Below, piece after piece: positions 16,187-24,121 of a stretch of DNA of 35,936 bases (positions within the stretch are counted from its first letter, which is position 1; the number at the start of each line of letters is the position of its first letter). The DNA lies in the IMG/VR virus record IMGVR_UViG_3300025138_000137, positions 1 to 35,936 of that record. One strand, written 5' to 3'. The DNA is from a virus. Position numbers and translations under genes: made by a program. The notes under the pieces were generated by a model. The model saw only the letters and a program-made list of their open reading frames with translations. It did not search any database and was not told where the DNA came from.

Positions 16187-17351
16187 AGAAAACTTGGAGT
16201 ATAATTGTGTTGTCATTGATTCTACCATTCATTTTGATTCCTGATGTTGTTAATTCATCAAACGACTTAGCAAACTTTGTTTTTGCTGAGCCAGTCCAGT
16301 TATTAATTTGTTCTTTAGGCTTTCTAAGTGTTTTTTGTGTACTTGTTTTTTCACAGTAGTCTTGTATTGTTGTTCCTTTAATCATTAAGCCGGCACCGGG
16401 TCTAGCCATATTACGTGGATCTTTGTTTGATGCATGGTACACACCAATCTTTCTAGTTTTAGTATTATACACCCAAAGTTCATTAGCATATACAATTTCT
16501 GTTGCTGGTATACTTGCTATGCCTAAGTCACTACAATTAACTTGGAACTTCATTCTCTTCACTATAACGTCTTTAGACCGTGCCTTAGGCTTACGAGCAC
16601 GTCGTGTATTGGCTTTTGTGGCAATAATTGTATCACATGCTGTATTAATCTTTTCAAATAGTTCTACGAAGTCCTTACGCATTTTAGGAGTAAAGTGTCC
16701 ATACCCTTCTTTTATATCAGGATCGTCCCATGCTTTTACTTCTAATGCTTCGTTATAGTTTGGTTCAAAGTCGTCTTTAATAAGTTTAGCATGTGGGCCT
16801 TTAATCTCAGGACTATAAATTATCATTTCGTGATACGGGTCAAAAGATTTAATATCAAAATCACCGTCTACTAATTTGTCCATATTGTGTTCCCAATTAG
16901 CACACAACTCCTCTACCTGCATTTTCATTCTTTCTTGGATACTAATAACAGGCTTTAAACTCTTTTCTGCTATTGCTTCTTTTTTCTCTGATAGAATTTT
17001 CTTACCACGTGATATCCACTCTTCTTTTCTTTTTTCATAATGCTTCATTACACCTTCAGGCATATAACCTAATTTATGATGTATGTAGATTGAAATAGAT
17101 GAACCGCTAAATGCCCAGTCTGGATTTGCTAAAATTATTTTTGCATCTTCCTTGCTCCAGCCTGATTGCTCTTTAACCCATTTTTTAACAACGGGCATAT
17201 ATTTTGCTTTATTAATTTCTGTGCGGACAAAGTATTCGCAACTCTTAAATGCTTTTTCTTGTTCCGCTTGATCGGTCAGTAGTTTTAACTCTTTCCATTT
17301 GGGTTCTGTTGTTATGTATAGTGAACGTGTTTTTGTTTTTCTCTTAGCCAT
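16185..17351 (-). CDS. Unknown basic protein, 388 aa
   Basis: I do not recognise this protein. It is rich in Lys, with helices (HYEKRKEEWISRGKKILSEKKE), an Arg/Lys patch (ANTRRARKPKARSKD) near residue 255, and a beta-rich C-terminal part around TEIVYANELWVYNTKTRKIGVYHA. There is no membrane segment. The overall basic charge suggests nucleic-acid contact, which is inference. AGAGAG stands before ATG. It follows the small membrane gene by 9 nt, and both may be transcribed from the sigma70-like promoter at about 17.6 kb, so early expression is possible. Confidence 0.78.
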   Translation of the reverse strand: MAKRKTKTRSLYITTEPKWKELKLLTDQAEQEKAFKSCEYFVRTEINKAKYMPVVKKWVKEQSGWSKEDAKIILANPDWAFSGSSISIYIHHKLGYMPEGVMKHYEKRKEEWISRGKKILSEKKEAIAEKSLKPVISIQERMKMQVEELCANWEHNMDKLVDGDFDIKSFDPYHEMIIYSPEIKGPHAKLIKDDFEPNYNEALEVKAWDDPDIKEGYGHFTPKMRKDFVELFEKINTACDTIIATKANTRRARKPKARSKDVIVKRMKFQVNCSDLGIASIPATEIVYANELWVYNTKTRKIGVYHASNKDPRNMARPGAGLMIKGTTIQDYCEKTSTQKTLRKPKEQINNWTGSAKTKFAKSFDELTTSGIKMNGRINDNTIILQVF

Positions 17352-17360
17352 AAATTCTCT

Positions 17361-17591
17361 CTAATCGTCAAAGTGTTTAACATCAGGATCATTATATAAA
17401 ACCTGAATTGCTACAGGCCATTTTTTAAACCTGTTTATATTCGACTTATCAATAAGAGCGTGTTCATCATGGTAAAAGCGGGTAATTTGAATCATTCCGG
17501 CGAATTTGCCTTCTCGTTCGCCTGCTTTAAACATAAAGTAAGAATTAGCAACTATGAATAGCAAAAACGAAATTATAAATTCAAAACTCAT
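17361..17591 (-). CDS. Small single-pass membrane protein, 76 aa
   Basis: MSFEFIISFLLFIVANSYFMF forms one N-terminal membrane segment (residues 3-22), followed by a charged cytoplasmic-type domain ending DPDVKHFDD. The ATG at 17591 is chosen over an upstream TTG because GGAG lies 10 nt before it. A sigma70-like promoter stands directly upstream, pointing to early expression. Early small membrane proteins in phages often act in superinfection exclusion or membrane takeover, but nothing in the sequence shows which. Confidence 0.7.
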   Translation of the reverse strand: MSFEFIISFLLFIVANSYFMFKAGEREGKFAGMIQITRFYHDEHALIDKSNINRFKKWPVAIQVLYNDPDVKHFDD

Positions 17592-17616
17592 AAGACTACA
17601 CTCCAATAAAAATATT

Positions 17617-17644
17617 AGTATAGCAGGTAATCTTAGATTGTCAA
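17617..17644 (-). promoter_or_regulatory. Sigma70-like promoter with extended -10
   Basis: TTGACA (17639-17644), 16-nt spacer, then TATACT (17617-17622) preceded by TGC, an extended -10. The predicted leader of about 20 nt carries GGAG for the 76-aa gene. The same CTGCTATA core occurs in the promoter at 35.6 kb. Confidence 0.7.
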
Positions 17645-17647
17645 GAA

Positions 17648-18604
17648 CTATTTTCCTTTAGAAAATTTACGGTCCTGATTATAAGGGAGTTCTTTTTCGA
17701 ATATTTCTTTCCACGTTGCAATAGTTCGATCTAGGCCTTCGCTTAGTTCTACTTTAGGAGTCCAACCTAAACGTGTTGTGATTTTATGATTGGTACTGTT
17801 AAGCAAATAAATTTCACCTGGTCTTGCTGGTTTAGTGTTCCAATTTACATGCCCGTTCCAACCTAACTTGTCTGCAATCATTGTAACATAGTCTTTAATT
17901 TTAATTGCATTGTCAGGTCCTATGCAAAAGATTTCTCCTTGGCATTTGTCTGGATTTGTTATCACTGTTTCCCATGCATCAAGTAAATCATCGATGTGGA
18001 TAAAGTTTCTGTATGGCTCGCCATAGCCTAAATTAATCTCATTTGGATTTTTAAGCATTTGTGTTATAATTTGTTCTGTTACAAAGAAGTCGTTATCCTT
18101 TCTACCGTATGCATTAGTTTGCCTGATTGCAGTAAATGGTAATCCATAACTTCTGTGTGCATATTCTAAATACTTTTCACAACCATATTTTGCAACGGCG
18201 TATGGGGCATTTGGATTAGGCGGAGTGCTTTCATTGAATGCAATGATGCCTTCCTCTTTGCCGTCTCTAATTAGATCACTAATAGGTTGCCAGCCATATA
18301 CTTCCATTGTACTTGCAAACACAAAGTTTTTTAAGTTAGGTAATTTAGCCGCTGTTTCGATTAAGTTTACAGTTCCTACATAGTTTATTTCACTGAATGT
18401 AATTTGTTCGTAAAAACTATCCTCTACTTCTGTTCTTGCCGCTAAATGCACAATAATTTCAGGATCAAATGTTGATATTTGCATAGCAACTTTGGCATGA
18501 TCTCTTAAATCTTCTGTTAGAAATTCTAATTCATGTTTGTCTTTTAGCCTTTCGACCATATGCTGACCTATAAAACCGTCTGCTCCTGTTATAAATATTC
18601 TCAT
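17648..18604 (-). CDS. NAD-dependent epimerase/dehydratase (extended SDR)
   Basis: Nucleotide-sugar epimerase or dehydratase, 318 aa, a normal length for extended SDRs. The NAD-binding GADGFIG is at residues 7-13 and HLAA at 53-56. The catalytic set comprises Ser/Thr in FASTMEVYG (98-99), Tyr135 and Lys139 in PYAVAK. NFIHIDDLLDAW and RPGEIYLLNST follow, the latter typical of UDP-glucose 4-epimerase or GDP-mannose dehydratase relatives. It is last in an operon with two oxygenase-like genes and the amidinotransferase, starting inside the previous stop (ATGA). Exact sugar substrate unknown. Confidence 0.87.
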   Translation of the reverse strand: MRIFITGADGFIGQHMVERLKDKHELEFLTEDLRDHAKVAMQISTFDPEIIVHLAARTEVEDSFYEQITFSEINYVGTVNLIETAAKLPNLKNFVFASTMEVYGWQPISDLIRDGKEEGIIAFNESTPPNPNAPYAVAKYGCEKYLEYAHRSYGLPFTAIRQTNAYGRKDNDFFVTEQIITQMLKNPNEINLGYGEPYRNFIHIDDLLDAWETVITNPDKCQGEIFCIGPDNAIKIKDYVTMIADKLGWNGHVNWNTKPARPGEIYLLNSTNHKITTRLGWTPKVELSEGLDRTIATWKEIFEKELPYNQDRKFSKGK

Positions 18605-19143
18605 TTTATATCCTCTGTTTTTGCAAAGCCTGTAATTTGCATTGTGAATCTTGGCTGATACCCTAAGTTAGCAACCAGATGCGTTGTGTTTTGTTTGATT
18701 ACTGTGTAATCGCCTTTGACATAATCTACCCATGCACTATCTTCCATTTCAAAATAATGTCCCATTAATCTATCTTGTAAAAATAAATTTATTCTCTGAG
18801 GCTCCATGCCTTCTATATCTAATCCGTCTTGTTCTACTTTTTTTCTTAGTTTGTAAAGTGTATCTTGGTGAGGAGCAATAAATCTCCCTGGCATAAGTTT
18901 ATTAACAGTTACTAATCCATGGTTTAACCATGGAAAAAGTGTCTTGGTATGTTTAACCCATGGTGGGCAATCATCTTCAAAAACTTGCCAAACCCAAGGA
19001 GCATCATAAGGATAGTCAGGAACCGGAACTCCCATTCTATCCCAAAAGCCTCCACTGTATACTGTATGTGTATGTTCTGTAAATTTTAATCGATACAGCA
19101 TTTCGCCTGTAACATGACTTAAATCTACGCGGCCTTTATGCAT
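18601..19143 (-). CDS. 2OG-Fe(II) oxygenase-like protein A (intact motif)
   Basis: Probable 2-oxoglutarate/Fe(II)-dependent hydroxylase of the double-stranded beta-helix fold, 180 aa. Iron ligands appear as His92-x-Asp94 (APHQDTLYKLRKK) and His155 (NTTHLVANLG). Arg165 (QPRFTMQITG), 10 residues later, is the usual binder of the 2OG carboxylate. The neighbouring 164-aa gene is a paralog lacking that Arg. Genes overlap by 4 and 8 nt, so this is a tight operon. Substrate unknown; the context of sugar enzymes points to a glycan or small-molecule target. Confidence 0.72.
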   Translation of the reverse strand: MHKGRVDLSHVTGEMLYRLKFTEHTHTVYSGGFWDRMGVPVPDYPYDAPWVWQVFEDDCPPWVKHTKTLFPWLNHGLVTVNKLMPGRFIAPHQDTLYKLRKKVEQDGLDIEGMEPQRINLFLQDRLMGHYFEMEDSAWVDYVKGDYTVIKQNTTHLVANLGYQPRFTMQITGFAKTEDIK

Positions 19144-19630
19144 TTGTTAATACCGTTACCTGTGCTGAGTAAAATGGTTGTTCTCCCATATTACCTGCTA
19201 TGTGCCAATCATCTATTCCAAACTTTACCCAATCACCTGCTTTCCATTTTGTAAAAGGTTGATCGTGTACTTCATAATAGTGTCCACGTTTCCAATCTTC
19301 TAAAAATATTAAGTAACGATAACTTTCGCCTTCGCCATGTTCTTGTTTAAGTTTAAAATGTTTATCTACATGATGTGGTATTGTTTGCCCTGGTGGGATA
19401 TTAATAACACTTACAACATGATGATCATGACCTTGCGGTATTTTTAATGCTAAGTCATGCACCCATTGTGGAGATGTTTCAAACATTTGCCATATGCTAC
19501 TATTATGTTCTGTATAGTATTGTTCTATTGCAGGTGTTTGTTGATAACATTGGAAATAGTCGTCAAAGTTTAATTGACTCATTTGATCATGAGTAACACC
19601 AAAGTTATCTATATGACCATATTTAATCAC
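19136..19630 (-). CDS. 2OG-Fe(II) oxygenase-like protein B (Arg missing)
   Basis: 164-aa paralog of protein A, recognised by the same order of motifs: HHVDKHFKLKQE (His87-x-Asp89), GHYYEVHD, then WHIAGNMGEQPFYSAQVTV (His143). The iron triad is therefore kept, but the position of the co-substrate Arg is Phe153. Either another residue binds 2OG, a different co-substrate is used, or the protein is a non-catalytic partner of protein A. It overlaps both neighbours by 8 nt, which favours equal co-expression and a complex. Confidence 0.65.
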   Translation of the reverse strand: MIKYGHIDNFGVTHDQMSQLNFDDYFQCYQQTPAIEQYYTEHNSSIWQMFETSPQWVHDLALKIPQGHDHHVVSVINIPPGQTIPHHVDKHFKLKQEHGEGESYRYLIFLEDWKRGHYYEVHDQPFTKWKAGDWVKFGIDDWHIAGNMGEQPFYSAQVTVLTNA

Positions 19631-20684
19631 AGTAACTCTCTAATGTGCCTTTACGTCTAAGATCTAAAGTAGCACAATGTATACCGCCTGAGAGCGTCAT
19701 AGAGTGTCTAAACTGCACAGGTACACTATTGATACCATACTTGTCTAGTTCACGCATTAGAGGCTCTTGTGCTGAGTCTAAGACTACTGTATTCTCATCT
19801 ACACTGAGTAAGTTCATACCAATGTAAGGTGAACAGGGTGGTATGTAGCCTTGCTCTGCTAATTTACTTCCTTGCACTACGCAATCATCAAACCATATCT
19901 TATCCCACTTCTTAAACATCTCAGGACAGTTATCAGGTGTTACCCTGCTACTGTTCATTAATACTAGTCCTGGTCTTAGTGGAACAATAGTGCTATCAAA
20001 ATGTGCAAAACTATATAGTTCGCTGTAATGCATTTTGTAACCCATAGGTTCAACTAATCTTTTTAACCACTGGTATCCTTTCATGTTTCCTGAATTAGAA
20101 ACTTGATATAATAAATCTTTTCCAACTCTTACTATGTTTGGTGCATCAAAACAAATTTCATGATTAAGTAGTGTCGGTTTGTCTTCTATGTCTTTAAATG
20201 TATACATGTCATCATGTAAATTAGGTTTAGGTGCTGATAACCATAATGCACCATCTTCAAATGCTTCATACATTATGTCTTCGTATAATTTTGTTTCAAA
20301 GTACCTTGCTCTTACAGGAGTAGGTGTTTCAATAAGCATATCGCCTAATGGCAAAATTAAATCCCTTGGACACCAACTATACCAGCCTTTACTTTTCCAT
20401 CCTTGTCCAATGTCGTATTCTTTTTGGTCCCAGTCTATTATTTTAGGCCGGTGTACTTTTACACCCATTTTTGTAAGTGCATCTGCAAGTCCATCTGCAT
20501 CTTCATTGGCTTCATCAATTACCCATTGTGGGTAAGTGCCTTCTAATTTTACTACGTCTTCTTTTGGAAAGTTTGCATAACTAAAACTTCTTGCTGAAAT
20601 GTCAGTTGCTATTCTGCTGTGGTGGGCATGACCAACGATTATCTCCTCCAATGGATCCCAATCGTTGTGGGAATTTACTATCAT
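19623..20684 (-). CDS. Glycine/inosamine-type amidinotransferase
   Basis: Amidinotransferase of the GATM/StrB type, 353 aa, which moves an amidino group from arginine to an amine acceptor through a Cys-linked intermediate. The N-terminus (NSHNDWDPLEEIIVG) is typical. FDAPNIVRVG, SFAHFDSTIVPLRPG (His/Asp pair) and the catalytic SGGIHCATLDLRR with Cys337 near the C-terminus are all present, so an active enzyme is expected. The acceptor could be glycine or an amino sugar; the neighbouring aminotransferase-like and sugar genes make the latter attractive. It has its own late promoter and a CAGGAG site. Confidence 0.88.
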   Translation of the reverse strand: MIVNSHNDWDPLEEIIVGHAHHSRIATDISARSFSYANFPKEDVVKLEGTYPQWVIDEANEDADGLADALTKMGVKVHRPKIIDWDQKEYDIGQGWKSKGWYSWCPRDLILPLGDMLIETPTPVRARYFETKLYEDIMYEAFEDGALWLSAPKPNLHDDMYTFKDIEDKPTLLNHEICFDAPNIVRVGKDLLYQVSNSGNMKGYQWLKRLVEPMGYKMHYSELYSFAHFDSTIVPLRPGLVLMNSSRVTPDNCPEMFKKWDKIWFDDCVVQGSKLAEQGYIPPCSPYIGMNLLSVDENTVVLDSAQEPLMRELDKYGINSVPVQFRHSMTLSGGIHCATLDLRRKGTLESYCD

Positions 20685-20708
20685 AATGTCTCCTGTGTGA
20701 TATTGTTA

Positions 20709-21812
20709 TTACCTACTATTTATTGGATTATGAAATAACTTCCCTACATTATTCGGATTAGTTAAAATCTCATAATTATGTTCTACAATATCATTAACAC
20801 TTTTTATTAAATCTTGTTTTTTTGCTTGTTCTAAATTACAAAAATTACTAATCTCTTTTGCAATAAGCATTGCTTTGTCTTCTCTATTTCCTAACTCATC
20901 ATAAGACTCATCAAATATTGTATCAAACGTCTTATAGCCTAAGTCTTTTAAAAGTTGCAAGTAACCTTTTTTGCCATGCACAATAAAAGGCATTTTATTA
21001 TACATTGCTCTATAGATCTTTTCTGATGCGTATAACGGAACATTTGATTCTGTATCTTCTATTACTAATTCAAAGTGTACTGCTTTAGTCCAAGGTGTAA
21101 TATTCATAAAGTTAGGGTGTTTTTCATATTCATCTGTCATACTTCTTATGTTATATCTACCTTTTGAATCATCTAAATTATCTATAATATTATCACTATC
21201 AGTAATATATCCTTTATTGTATAGTCCGTTTTCTTTAAGGGCGTCTAGCATTATTTTTTTGCCAGGTCTAACAGTAAATGCTAATGCTAAAAAATCTTTA
21301 GAATCTTTTTTGTAGTTTACTTGACTAGTCCAATGTATGTTTCCTGTTACTGACCATACAGAAAAGTAATCTATGTAATGCAGTTTCATATCAAAATTAC
21401 TGTAATTAAATATATTAGGATTGCAGTTAGCATAATGTATTTTGTTTCTTACATTATTTCTCAGATATTTACTACATGCTCTAAGATCTTGTTTAGTAAA
21501 AGGTTCAGTGGGAGTATAAAGTAGCACTTCATGGCCTTGTAAAACTGTTCTTTCTATAATTTGCAATATGTCTGAATTAAAAATTGTTTCTAGATTTACT
21601 GGAGCAAAGCAATTATCAAATCTTATTGCTATATCATTATTAGGAATATGTCGATATAAATTTTCTATACCTTTATGATGTGTAACTTTGTTGTATTCTT
21701 TTTCAAAGCATTCTTTTGCAACTTGTTCAAAATAATTATGCCCTAACTGAAGATTGATATATCTATCCCAATCCCATTGCTCGCCGATTGAAAATAAATC
21801 TAAGTCAGGCAT
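20709..21812 (-). CDS. Glycosyltransferase-like protein A
   Basis: 367 aa, weakly recognised. Residues 263-296 (SEKIYRAMYNKMPFIVHGKKG, then LKDLGYKTF) resemble the C-terminal nucleotide-sugar-binding segment of exostosin- or fucosyltransferase-like enzymes. It is a distant paralog of the 432-aa gene two positions upstream. Both have YTxTEPF at residues 99-105, a conserved R-P segment, and the K-x-P-F-I...G-x-K-x-F block. It overlaps the aminotransferase-like gene by 8 nt. A transferase acting on a phage or host surface sugar is inferred. Confidence 0.5.
   Translation of the reverse strand: MPDLDLFSIGEQWDWDRYINLQLGHNYFEQVAKECFEKEYNKVTHHKGIENLYRHIPNNDIAIRFDNCFAPVNLETIFNSDILQIIERTVLQGHEVLLYTPTEPFTKQDLRACSKYLRNNVRNKIHYANCNPNIFNYSNFDMKLHYIDYFSVWSVTGNIHWTSQVNYKKDSKDFLALAFTVRPGKKIMLDALKENGLYNKGYITDSDNIIDNLDDSKGRYNIRSMTDEYEKHPNFMNITPWTKAVHFELVIEDTESNVPLYASEKIYRAMYNKMPFIVHGKKGYLQLLKDLGYKTFDTIFDESYDELGNREDKAMLIAKEISNFCNLEQAKKQDLIKSVNDIVEHNYEILTNPNNVGKLFHNPINSR
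20717..20724 (-). promoter_or_regulatory. T4-type late promoter with leader
   Basis: AATAAATAGTAGG, 32 nt before the amidinotransferase ATG, inside the 3' end of the upstream gene. CAGGAG lies in the leader. Confidence 0.65.
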
Positions 21813-22677
21813 CGGCTAGCCACTCACTTATACATACTCTATAATTACCGTGGACACCCCTATTGAATTCGCTATGTCTAACATCATCGCCTAAAGCAAA
21901 TATCACAGTATCACTCCAAACAAGATCTTCTTTATCACATACATCCCCATAATCTTGTGCATACTTACTCCAATTATAGTCAGGACTAAAATGTCTCATG
22001 TACTCAACACCTAATGCCATGCTGTGTTTATTTTGCATTTCTACTTCATTTAACATGCTCACGCCATCGTCTGCATACTCTTTTGTCCAACGTATTCCTA
22101 CCCTATGATTTTCTAATGTAAAAAATGGCTTACTCAAACTGCAAGTTACTTCTTTAATTGCAGGATAGTCATTTAAATTTAAATGGCAGTTTTTGCTTAT
22201 TCCCCAATATGCTAAATCTAAACATACAGGTATATCCATAACATTACATATTTTCATTAATTGCTCAAACTCTGGATGCATACAGCCAAAGTCACTAAAA
22301 GGTGCACTAATTAGCAAAGCATGTAATCCTGGACCTCTTAATATACCTTCTAGGTGATGTGGAGAATCTACATACTTAAATTCTACATGTTTGCCTAAAC
22401 ATGCATGATATTGAAAATCTCCTTTCAGCACAATTATTTCTCTATCTTTGCTGTGTCTTAAAATAAACTGATCAAACGTTTGACTTGTTCCTTGTGTGTA
22501 ATCAGCGAATCTAAAATGGTGCAATCCTTCTATGCTGTTTAATGAACCGTAGTTCATCCACTCTTTCCATACAGATGCATAATGTTCTAAACTAACTGAT
22601 TCTAGTTTTGTAATATTATTATGAAATTCTAACACCTCACTATTTCTAATAGGTCTTGCTCCTCTAACTGCAGGCAT
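21805..22677 (-). CDS. Short PLP-dependent aminotransferase-like protein
   Basis: 290 aa, shorter than the usual 370-400 aa of fold-type I aminotransferases. Key residues fit: Asp154 and Tyr157 in CLDLAYWG (pyridine N and O contacts), Lys183 in CSLSKPFF (Schiff base), and Arg192/Arg196 in HRVGIRW. TQGTSQTF near residue 61 could hold the phosphate. The C-terminal small domain is mostly absent, so activity is uncertain. It overlaps the genes on both sides (8 and 14 nt). It may make an amino sugar that serves the downstream amidinotransferase, which is inference. Confidence 0.65.
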   Translation of the reverse strand: MPAVRGARPIRNSEVLEFHNNITKLESVSLEHYASVWKEWMNYGSLNSIEGLHHFRFADYTQGTSQTFDQFILRHSKDREIIVLKGDFQYHACLGKHVEFKYVDSPHHLEGILRGPGLHALLISAPFSDFGCMHPEFEQLMKICNVMDIPVCLDLAYWGISKNCHLNLNDYPAIKEVTCSLSKPFFTLENHRVGIRWTKEYADDGVSMLNEVEMQNKHSMALGVEYMRHFSPDYNWSKYAQDYGDVCDKEDLVWSDTVIFALGDDVRHSEFNRGVHGNYRVCISEWLADA

Positions 22678-23962
22678 CTTCTAGGCTCCCTAAAAAGTTT
22701 TCATTACTTTGCACTCTAAATATACCTTTTGTTATATGATAATAATTTGAGTTTATTTGTTCTTGTGTGTTTGTTAATACTTGAAGCAAGTCATCATCCG
22801 ACATTGCTTGTAAATCTTTTATAAGTTCATGACATCCATTTACTCTTTCCCATAGGGTATCTGCATTACTCCAACTTAGGTCCCAGCAATCTCTAAAAAC
22901 TTTAAATCCAATTGTTTCCATTTCTTCGTTTATGCCTTTGCAACCAAAACTTATAAATGGCTTTCTGTAGTACATAGGTATCATTTGCTTTTCATCTGCA
23001 TACCCGTATCCTTCTCCTTCGCCTCCGGCTATAATTGCAATATTAATATCATCGTATAACCATTTTGCAGGAACACCTCTTTCATGGACACTTGGCATAT
23101 CTAAAATATGTGAATGACCAAATGCAGTATCTATAATGCTTCTGTACTGTGATTCTCCAACCTGTTTTCTTAATACATCTAAACTATGTAATATTAAATG
23201 TGTCTGGTATATTGATTCTTCTGAACCTATGTTTTGGTCTTGTAACATGCCTTCTATATGCAATGCTTTTAAAGACCAATTCCTGCTATATCTAATTGAA
23301 TCTAATGTTTTACTGTTTTCTACTAATGACGACATAATAAGTCTATGTGGTCTGGGATTCCTCATTGTGAGCATAAACTTATTAGGACATGTAACATAGT
23401 CTTGTATATGGTCGGGTGCTTCTGCTAAGTCATCTCTAAAATGCCATTGACTCATTTTCCTAATAGTTTTATTATAATGCACTCTATCAAAGTACCAAAG
23501 TTTTGTAACAAACTTTACATTAGGCATATTCATTATTGCTTCTGCTGTAGGCGTAATATGTGTATGTCCGGAACCGCTTAGTACAAATGTTAAGTTTTTA
23601 AATTTTGTTACTAAGCCTAAAAGTGCTTCATCATTTTGACTAAAGAAAAAAGGCTCAGTTGTTGTATATATTAAAATTATTTTTTTATTGTCTGGATAAT
23701 AAGTTTCAGCATCACCACAGATTTTTTCAATTGGATACAGTATAGCATCTATAGGTGTACTTTGAAAATCAATTGGAAATACACATATTTCGTTTTCACC
23801 TACAGGTTCATATTGCTTACTAACCATAACAGATTTATATTTTTCTGAAAGGTGGTCTCGCCATTCAAATAATTGTGTTATTTCTTCCAGCGGATAATGA
23901 TCTTGTGACAGAGGGATCTCTGGTGTATTCGTGTTGTTGTATTTGTATATAAACCTAAACAT
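22664..23962 (-). CDS. Glycosyltransferase-like protein B
   Basis: 432 aa, paralog of the 367-aa protein: shared YTTTEPF at 99-105, FMLTMRNPRPHR near 197-206, and DEKQMIPMYYRKPFISFG with IGFKVF at 323-356. Length and layout fit a retaining-type transferase, but no DxD motif is clear. The ATG lies only 10 nt from the CCA end of the tRNA-Ser gene. The apparent ribosome site (AGGAT) is made partly from the tRNA's terminal CCA. It is probably co-transcribed with the tRNA from the late box upstream. Confidence 0.5.
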   Translation of the reverse strand: MFRFIYKYNNTNTPEIPLSQDHYPLEEITQLFEWRDHLSEKYKSVMVSKQYEPVGENEICVFPIDFQSTPIDAILYPIEKICGDAETYYPDNKKIILIYTTTEPFFFSQNDEALLGLVTKFKNLTFVLSGSGHTHITPTAEAIMNMPNVKFVTKLWYFDRVHYNKTIRKMSQWHFRDDLAEAPDHIQDYVTCPNKFMLTMRNPRPHRLIMSSLVENSKTLDSIRYSRNWSLKALHIEGMLQDQNIGSEESIYQTHLILHSLDVLRKQVGESQYRSIIDTAFGHSHILDMPSVHERGVPAKWLYDDINIAIIAGGEGEGYGYADEKQMIPMYYRKPFISFGCKGINEEMETIGFKVFRDCWDLSWSNADTLWERVNGCHELIKDLQAMSDDDLLQVLTNTQEQINSNYYHITKGIFRVQSNENFLGSLEDACS

Positions 23963-23972
23963 ATTTTTATCC

Positions 23973-24062
23973 TGGCGGAGAGTGAGAGATTCGAACTCTC
24001 GGTACAGTTACCCGTACTCTTCCTTAGCAGGGAAGTGCTTTAAGCCACTCAGCCAACTCTCC
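23973..24062 (-). tRNA. tRNA-Ser(GCU) with encoded CCA
   Basis: A complete class II tRNA. The acceptor stem GGAGAGT/ACTCTCC is followed by discriminator G and an encoded CCA. The D arm carries TGGCTGAGTGG, and the anticodon loop CTGCTAA (anticodon GCT) sits in a 5-bp stem CTTCC/GGAAG. There is a long variable arm, and the T arm is GAGAG-TTCGAAT-CTCTC. It reads AGC/AGU serine codons. A late box (GATAAATA) ends 8 nt before the 5' end, so transcription should begin 2-3 nt upstream. The protein gene starting 10 nt downstream shares the transcript. Confidence 0.95.
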
Positions 24063-24070
24063 TGTTTTGA

Positions 24071-24078
24071 TATTTATC
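24071..24078 (-). promoter_or_regulatory. T4-type late promoter for tRNA-Ser
   Basis: GATAAATA on the minus strand, 8 nt before the tRNA 5' end, in the divergent gap facing the radical SAM gene. Confidence 0.7.
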
Positions 24079-24107
24079 GGTAAAAAAGTTTAATTATCAA
24101 AATTAAT

Positions 24108-24115
24108 GATAAGTA
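24108..24115 (+). promoter_or_regulatory. Variant late promoter, leaderless spacing
   Basis: GATAAGTA (one G for A against the common box), then TGTAAT (6 nt), then ATG of the radical SAM gene. Confidence 0.5.
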
Positions 24116-24121
24116 TGTAAT

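Noticed and set aside
17591-17606. Upstream TTG start giving an 81-aa membrane protein
   Set aside because: The GGAG ribosome site lies inside that extension, and the ATG at 17591 has correct spacing.
23973-24062. tRNA gene as an integration attachment site
   Set aside because: There is no integrase, no repeated tRNA end elsewhere in the window, and the genome type is a lytic T4-like phage. The tRNA looks complete and expressed.
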